From an uncultured Saprospiraceae bacterium (lineage in GTDB: Bacteria; Bacteroidota; Bacteroidia; Chitinophagales; Saprospiraceae), in assembly GCA_937928045.1 (NCBI GenBank), contig CALFWO010000045.1, forward strand, positions 1 to 57,211: a DNA stretch of 57,211 nucleotides, read 5' to 3'. Made by a program: the position numbers and the translations under genes. Below the pieces are notes generated by a model, which was not told the DNA's origin, made no database searches, and saw only the letters and a list, made by a program, of their open reading frames with translations. Below, one piece after another: positions 53,001 through 57,211 of this stretch; positions within the stretch are counted from its first letter, which is position 1; each line of letters starts with the position of its first letter.

Positions 53001-53094
53001 AAGCAGAGGAGACGACAACATAATTCAAGGTCACGATTATGGTAATTATCCTAATTTAAGATCAATTACCTTCGGGGCCAATTTGAAATTCTAA
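50005..53094 (+). CDS. susC: SusC/RagA-family TonB-linked outer-membrane transporter
   Basis: The 1029-residue protein has a signal peptide (about 1-33) and an N-terminal carboxypeptidase-like beta-sandwich (about 36-112, GKVIDESGEALIGVTV). A TonB-box-like DEVVVIGYG follows, then the plug (about 120-245, with IRVRGSSSLNASSDPLVVVDGF and SATAIYGSRGSGGVILVTTKKG) and a large barrel to the C-terminal ITFGANLKF. It forms the outer-membrane channel for oligosaccharide import with the SusD protein encoded 21 bases downstream. Context (PL7 lyase) suggests alginate oligomers. Confidence 0.95.
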   Translation: MKYLIKNLTNHLIKAKGLFIALICFCSFNSAAQQLVTGKVIDESGEALIGVTVIVKGTDVGTITDFDGNYSIEAASDAVLELSYIGYKSTTVAVNGQSSINVTLGVDAKILDEVVVIGYGSVQKSDVTGSVSSVKSEEIQAFPVLNAGQALQGRAAGVVVQTQNGGEPGADISIRVRGSSSLNASSDPLVVVDGFVGAAFPQQNDIESIEILKDASATAIYGSRGSGGVILVTTKKGKSGKATVEINSTFSSQQTTNRLDLLDANGFAQYQNMIRSNAGDAPYAQGSENTDWQDEIYRSGNTQNHQMSVSGGSDNVNYYISGTYFDQEGIVINSDFNKLQFLANVDAKVGKKLKIGMNSIASRSEQNGVSTQSTGSDAIGSVNGGGDDVVALAFRFSPDVGRLNDAGNFSQNTVGDDIENPWAVATQITNETKTDNSRTNLYADFEIIKGLNFKTTLGYRTQNSTEGYFKPQTFQLSAGGAFLESVKRTRILNENYLTYTRPIGLGNITATAGHSYQKSTTEGFEAGARELLTDAFSWYNLEAGQIDQRSIDSRFSESEIESIFGRVNFDWDNKYLLTATVRRDGASNFAANNKYAVFPSVAAGWKISNENFLADNNTISNLKLRISYGLTGNQAIGPYESLATYRVQEPSEVDGEFGVDLAREANPDLKWETSTQTNFGLDVGLFENRISLSADLYNIDTEDLLAIDRASNFYLGTTDLNVLRNVGEINNRGVELSLTSNNINNNGFKWSTNFNYALNRSEVVNLSSGSEIIGSGAPGYFSGATTYILREGEPIGLFWGLDYQGVYQGGAIPDGTALAAVSFDSDGDPIPGEPLFAEVADEEGNFDGLIDDNDRQIIGDPNPDFTFGIGNTLSYKNFDLNIFFQGAVGGDIYNLTAVQLYNGDSNGLTDVLDSWTPDNTDTDIPRAAIRGRERSSRFVEKGSYMRLKNVALGYNLPSNILQNIGFSSVRLSVSAQNLLTFTNYSGLDPEVSYFGSGGESRGDDNIIQGHDYGNYPNLRSITFGANLKF

Positions 53095-53115
53095 AAACAC
53101 TAAAAAGATTATAAA

Positions 53116-54666
53116 ATGAAACTGTATAAATTTATTCTTGCCGCGGCATTTTGCTTTTCAGTCATAGGATGTTCAGATTTGGAAGAAAATGCACTAAGTC
53201 AATTGGAGCCAGATGAGCGATCACTTGATTTGCAAACTGTTGAAACTACCATTGCAGGTGCTTATGGTCATTTGTCAGCTCGAGCATTTATGTCTAGAGC
53301 TTTAGGTTTAACCCTTATGCTACGTTCGGATATGGTAGACATAGGAAACCCTTCTACTAATGCCGAAAGAATTGAACACGATCAATTTACCCTTTCAGCC
53401 AGTAATCCTTTGATTCTAAATCCATCTAATCCAGAAAGAAGTTTCTGGCCCAGGTTGTATCAAATAGTCAGAGGTGCCAACGAAACGCTTCGAGAATTAG
53501 ATGTACTAGAAGAACAAGATCCTGGTGTAAAAGAAGAAATCGCTGCAAGAGCGCGATTCATAAGAGGATTTGCCTATTATCATTTGGTAAGACTTTTTGG
53601 AGATATTCCTTTTTTAGATGAAACTACTACTACTGCGGTAGCGTCTATAGCTGAAAGAACGCCTGTTGAAACTGTTTATACAAGCATAATTGCAGATCTT
53701 GAATATGCAAAGGAATGGTTACCCGATTCGCGTGTAAACAGAGCGCTACCAGGTAAATCTGCTGCAAGTGCCTATTTAGCAAGTGTATATCTTACAAGAG
53801 GTGAATATCAGAAAGCCTATAATGAATCTACCGATATTATATCAAAGAAATCGACGTATAACTTGGATTTAGAACAAGATTATCGGAATATATTCCATGC
53901 TGAAAATACCGATTTATCTTTGGAGCCAATTTTCGTGATAGACTTTGTTGGGACCAATGTTGGAGATGAATCTAGAGATTATTTGGCTGCGTTTACTGGT
54001 TTCTTTCAGCAAGCAACATACTACCCTTCTGGCGGTTGGTCTGTTATGGTACCTGCTCAAGCGGTATACGATAGTTGGAATGATGGAGATTATAGAAAAG
54101 AAGTCAATTTTGACAATGAGGCGCTTGACAACGCTGGCAACGTTCTAGCTTATACTGACTTTTCAAGTTTGGATGGAAGAAATACTAACCGTCCACATAT
54201 ATCAAAATATACGGCTATGGCAGGAGATTTACCTCAAGCCAATACCAGCGGAAGAGACTCATATTCTAATTACCAGTTAATGCGCTATGCAGAAGTTCTT
54301 TTAATTGCTGCAGAGGCCGCAGCTGAACTTGGTTTTTCAGGAGAAGCAGATGAGTACATTAACTTAATAAGAGAAAGAGCTAGATATGGAGATGGAACAC
54401 AAGCTCCAAGTGCAATACCTGCCGATATTTCTGGTGCTACTGTGGAAGATGTATTAGAAGAGAGAAGATTAGAGCTTGCCTTTGAACAGAAAAGATGGTA
54501 TGATATCGTAAGAAGAGATTTGGGAGCGGAAGTTTTTGGACCAAATGGTTTTGAAACAGAACTCCAGGGTACTCAAAATTTTGACGCTTCTAGAGATTAC
54601 TTACTTCCAATTCCACCATTGGAAATAACAAACAATCCTAGTTTGTCTCAAAATCCCGGCTATTAA
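53116..54666 (+). CDS. susD: SusD/RagB-family surface glycan-binding lipoprotein
   Basis: The 516-residue lipoprotein (VIGC, C19) has the SusD helical fold. It shows the TPR-like region with RFIRGFAYYHLVRLFGDIPF (about 150-170), TPVETVYTSIIADLEYA, PGKSAASAYLASVYL, and the C-terminal RYAEVLLIAAEAAAELG, INLIRERARYGDG and LEERRLELAFEQKRWYDIVRR, ending DYLLPIPPLEITNNPSLSQNPGY. It lids the SusC channel and binds glycan. It is followed by a strong terminator, so SusC-SusD form one two-gene unit. Confidence 0.95.
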   Translation: MKLYKFILAAAFCFSVIGCSDLEENALSQLEPDERSLDLQTVETTIAGAYGHLSARAFMSRALGLTLMLRSDMVDIGNPSTNAERIEHDQFTLSASNPLILNPSNPERSFWPRLYQIVRGANETLRELDVLEEQDPGVKEEIAARARFIRGFAYYHLVRLFGDIPFLDETTTTAVASIAERTPVETVYTSIIADLEYAKEWLPDSRVNRALPGKSAASAYLASVYLTRGEYQKAYNESTDIISKKSTYNLDLEQDYRNIFHAENTDLSLEPIFVIDFVGTNVGDESRDYLAAFTGFFQQATYYPSGGWSVMVPAQAVYDSWNDGDYRKEVNFDNEALDNAGNVLAYTDFSSLDGRNTNRPHISKYTAMAGDLPQANTSGRDSYSNYQLMRYAEVLLIAAEAAAELGFSGEADEYINLIRERARYGDGTQAPSAIPADISGATVEDVLEERRLELAFEQKRWYDIVRRDLGAEVFGPNGFETELQGTQNFDASRDYLLPIPPLEITNNPSLSQNPGY

Positions 54667-54685
54667 AATTTTGCTAAATGATCTA

Positions 54686-54721
54686 AAAAGAGTCTTCCAA
54701 TTAATTTTGGAAGACTCTTTT
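54686..54721 (+). terminator. Intrinsic terminator after SusD
   Basis: AAAAGAGTCTTCCAA (54686-54700) pairs with TTGGAAGACTCTTTT (54707-54721) around TTAATT, 20 bases past the SusD stop. Confidence 0.9.
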
Positions 54722-54890
54722 GTTTTGAGGTTGGTAGTAAAAGTCATCAAATTGGTTGGATTCATTAATTTATTACTTGGCTATGAATATATGCAAATCA
54801 ATATGGATATAGATTGCAATTAATCATATGAACGACCAATTTAAATGCTTGAAATCAAGCAATTAACTAATATATTTTGTAGATTCGTGA

Positions 54891-54906
54891 AATTGGTTGA
54901 CCAATT
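54891..54906. promoter_or_regulatory. PUL operator candidate 3
   Basis: AATTGGT-TG-ACCAATT is a perfect 7-base inverted repeat with a 2-base centre, 111 bases before the PL7 gene start. Its 14-base core is the exact reverse complement of site 1. Confidence 0.62.
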
Positions 54907-54977
54907 GAAGGTCTAGCTTTTGAAATTAATTTATATGCTCATTAAGTAATTCAATTGGTTATAAAATGGTGCATTTG

Positions 54978-54992
54978 CCAATCACTGATTGG
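54978..54992. promoter_or_regulatory. Palindrome in the PL7 leader
   Basis: CCAATCA-C-TGATTGG is a 7-base inverted repeat around one base, 25 bases before the PL7 start. It has the same CCAAT/ATTGG words in the opposite order, so it could be a second contact site or a leader hairpin. Confidence 0.4.
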
Positions 54993-55017
54993 ACTTATTC
55001 TTTAACAAATTTTAATT

Positions 55018-57211
55018 ATGAAATTGACATCTTGTCATCGTGTAATCGGATTAAATCAAAATCAATTTTCCTTTACTCCACCCTATTTCCAATACTTTCT
55101 TTTTTTGATGGTATTCAACCTATTGGGTAGTTCTCTTGCGGGGCAAGTTTTGGATCCTACATTGCCACCTAGTGGTAATTTTGATCTTTCATATTGGAAA
55201 CTAACTAGGCCAAATCAACAAGAAAAGGACGAAAATATCTTATCAAATGGATACTATGTAGATGGCGAATTCTATACGGATCCAGTTACCGGCGCAATGG
55301 TGTTTTGGTGTCCAAATGATGGAATGACAGGTGGTAGTTCGTATCCTAGGAATGAACTAAGAGAGATGATGAGAAGAGGTGATACCAATATAGGGACACA
55401 AGGAATTAATAAAAATAACTGGGTATTTTCCTCTTCAACAATGGAAAATCAAGAGGCGGCAGCGGGTGTAGACGGTATTCTTACAGCCACTGTAGCTGTG
55501 GACCACGTTTCTGAAACTTCGGATGCGAATTTCAAAATTGGTCGGACAATCGTAGGACAAATTCATGCTTCGGATGATGAGCCTTGCCGATTATATTATA
55601 GAAAATTACCTGGAAACACTAAAGGATCGATTTATTTCGCACATGAGCCAACCACTAGCGCTGAGCAATGGTACGAAATGATCGGAAGTCGAAGTGATAA
55701 TGCTCCAGACCCCGTGGATGGAATTGCTTTGGGCGAAAAGTTTAGTTACGAAATTAAAGCGATAGGTCATCTCTTGACGGTAACTATCATGAGAGATGGA
55801 AAGCCTGATGTTGTAAAAGAAGTGGACATGACCAATAGTGGTTTTGAGGATGATTGGATGTATTTCAAAGCAGGTAATTACAATCAAAATAATGCTGGAG
55901 ATCCAGGCGAGTATGCTCAAGTATCTTTCTTTGCGTTAGATGTAACTCATTTTTCCCCAACTCCTCCCTCCTCTTACGATGCTCCATCAGACATTCCTAA
56001 GTTTCAACCCTTTCTTGCGGACTGCAAACTTCAAGCTCCTAACAGTTCGACAATAGCTCATAATTCTACCCTCAATAACAGCTATACGCATCCTCAATAC
56101 TTTTATGTAGTAGATGGTGATAAAATGCTTTTCTACCAATCCGGTGATAGCAAAAGGACTGAATTGCGCAATGAAACCAATTGGGATCTTAACGACCAAA
56201 ACAGATCATTACATGGAAGACTTGACATTGCAGATCAAACTTGTGATCAAGTGACTGTTATGCAAATCCATGATGATGCTAATGCAGGAAATGGTCCTAA
56301 TAAACCTTTATTGAGAATTTACAAGCACAATAATAAAATTCCAACAAATCACTTGTGGGCAGCTATTAAGACTGATGATGGTGGTATTAGTACTACTCAT
56401 ATAGATCTTGGCGAAGACCCAGGAGGATATTTTAATTGTGATATTCGCCTAGTCGATGGAAATATGATTATTGATTTTGAAGGTGAAGAAAAGGTAAATA
56501 TGGATGTCTCTTTCTGGAATTATCCAAGTTATTGGAAAGCTGGGGCCTACTTGCAGGATGATGGCGAAGCGACAATTCATTTTGATGAACTTTTTGAAGA
56601 AGATGGAACTCCTCAAAACTATTTTCCGTCTGTTGTCATCACTGACCCTTCTAACAACGATAATTTTTTACCTGGTAGTGATATAAATATTTCTGTTGAT
56701 GCACAAGACTCCGATGGAGCAGTTACGAAGGTTGAATTTTACGAAGGAGGAAGCAATAAGATAGGAGAAGATACTTCAGCCCCCTACTCATTTACATGGA
56801 CTAATGTATCTGGCGGTGAATATACTTTGACAGCAAAAGCGACTGATAATGAAGGCGGCTCAAAGACCTCTTTGAGTACAAATATCACCGTACAGATTCC
56901 AGTAGATGTTACCGGAGTTGAATTGGAAGATCTTAACGGCCCATTAGCCATTGGAGCAATTGTTCAATTGGAATCACTTGTTGCACCTGCGAATGCAACG
57001 AATCAAAATTTAGTTTATGAATCTGATGACCCAAGTATTGCTGCAGTAACAACGCAAGGATTATTAACTGCGAATGCTGAAGGTACTGTTACGGTCACTG
57101 TAACAACGGAAGAAGGAGGATTTATGAATTCAAAAATTATTGAAATTCTTACTCCTTCTACAGAATTTAACTGGGCGCTTGATCAACCAGTAGTTGGAAC
57201 TGGAACAGCCG
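55018..57211 (+). CDS. Tandem-domain PL7 alginate lyase, C-terminus beyond window
   Basis: The frame is open from ATG 55018 to the window edge (731 residues, partial). After a signal segment ending SSLAG (about 42), the first PL7 domain (about 45-320) shows R-N-E-L-R (111-115), QIH (181-183) and YFKAGNYNQ (282-290). The second (about 330-535) shows R-T-E-L-R (380-384), QIH (416-418) and YWKAGAYLQ (505-513). These are the three conserved PL7 motifs, with catalytic Q, H and Y present in both copies. A bacterial Ig domain (about 538-626), a Big_2 domain (about 632-710) and the start of another module follow. It cleaves alginate by beta-elimination outside the cell. The QIH residue is I in both domains; in PL7 I recall QIH as the polyG-preferring or broad form. 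It has its own operator-like site. Confidence 0.92.
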   Translation, partial: MKLTSCHRVIGLNQNQFSFTPPYFQYFLFLMVFNLLGSSLAGQVLDPTLPPSGNFDLSYWKLTRPNQQEKDENILSNGYYVDGEFYTDPVTGAMVFWCPNDGMTGGSSYPRNELREMMRRGDTNIGTQGINKNNWVFSSSTMENQEAAAGVDGILTATVAVDHVSETSDANFKIGRTIVGQIHASDDEPCRLYYRKLPGNTKGSIYFAHEPTTSAEQWYEMIGSRSDNAPDPVDGIALGEKFSYEIKAIGHLLTVTIMRDGKPDVVKEVDMTNSGFEDDWMYFKAGNYNQNNAGDPGEYAQVSFFALDVTHFSPTPPSSYDAPSDIPKFQPFLADCKLQAPNSSTIAHNSTLNNSYTHPQYFYVVDGDKMLFYQSGDSKRTELRNETNWDLNDQNRSLHGRLDIADQTCDQVTVMQIHDDANAGNGPNKPLLRIYKHNNKIPTNHLWAAIKTDDGGISTTHIDLGEDPGGYFNCDIRLVDGNMIIDFEGEEKVNMDVSFWNYPSYWKAGAYLQDDGEATIHFDELFEEDGTPQNYFPSVVITDPSNNDNFLPGSDINISVDAQDSDGAVTKVEFYEGGSNKIGEDTSAPYSFTWTNVSGGEYTLTAKATDNEGGSKTSLSTNITVQIPVDVTGVELEDLNGPLAIGAIVQLESLVAPANATNQNLVYESDDPSIAAVTTQGLLTANAEGTVTVTVTTEEGGFMNSKIIEILTPSTEFNWALDQPVVGTGTA

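Larger units (their letters stand above)
54722..55017. other. Leader of the PL7 gene with several palindromic elements
   Basis: After the SusD terminator this region holds the operator-like site at 54891-54906, an ATTGGTTGG half-like element at 54751, a further CAATTGGTTA at about 54952 and CCAATCA-C-TGATTGG at 54978-54992. No gene is seen. Confidence 0.55.

Overview
The window looks like part of a chromosome of a marine or other aquatic member of the Bacteroidota, most likely a Saprospiraceae-type or flavobacterial relative. The DNA is AT-rich. Several secreted proteins end in type IX secretion (T9SS) sorting domains with the FPNP signature. A SusC/SusD pair is present, lipoproteins carry short Bacteroidota-type lipoboxes, two promoters fit the TTG / TAnnTTTG pattern, and Shine-Dalgarno sequences are mostly absent. 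I saw no tRNA, rRNA, IS element, phage gene or CRISPR array. Assignments rest on reading motifs in the translations; no database search was run.

Left end (1-17 kb): a truncated tandem-repeat surface protein whose last repeat is broken by about 136 bases of foreign-looking sequence; a group II PLP decarboxylase; an unknown protein with a possible TerB-like tail; a lipoprotein; a BlaI/M56 protease two-gene operon behind two copies of a palindrome; a soluble phosphatidylserine-decarboxylase-like enzyme; a Crp-like regulator with an SRPBCC protein and a membrane protein; an S41 peptidase; a Vat-like acetyltransferase; a GNAT enzyme; a DUF1851 protein; and a porin-like protein.

Middle (17-38 kb): a T9SS subtilase, PaiB-like and GNAT proteins, and a coupled P450 / RluA-type pseudouridine synthase pair. 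A NUMOD4/HNH-like protein with an HTH tail follows. Next comes a cobalamin locus: riboswitch, TonB-dependent receptor and a T9SS-borne DUF4465 protein. The rest holds a GH20 hexosaminidase, a cation/proton antiporter, a divergent SDR / acyl-CoA dehydrogenase pair, a MauG-type dihaem peroxidase lipoprotein, a methyltransferase and a second S41 peptidase.

Right end (38-57 kb), carbohydrate and secreted-protein region: a GH32 fructanase lipoprotein with a sugar MFS transporter, then a large T9SS metzincin protease. After these comes an alginate-type polysaccharide utilisation locus (PUL) on the plus strand: PKD lipoprotein, beta-helix T9SS protein, SusC, SusD, and a large protein with two PL7 alginate lyase domains that runs off the window. 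Three of its transcription units share a palindrome of the form ATTGG-N4-CCAAT about 110-170 bases before the start codon. I read this as the operator of a regulator that is not encoded here. The proposed working order is surface capture and cleavage by the beta-helix and PL7 proteins, binding by the PKD lipoprotein and SusD, and import of oligosaccharides through SusC.
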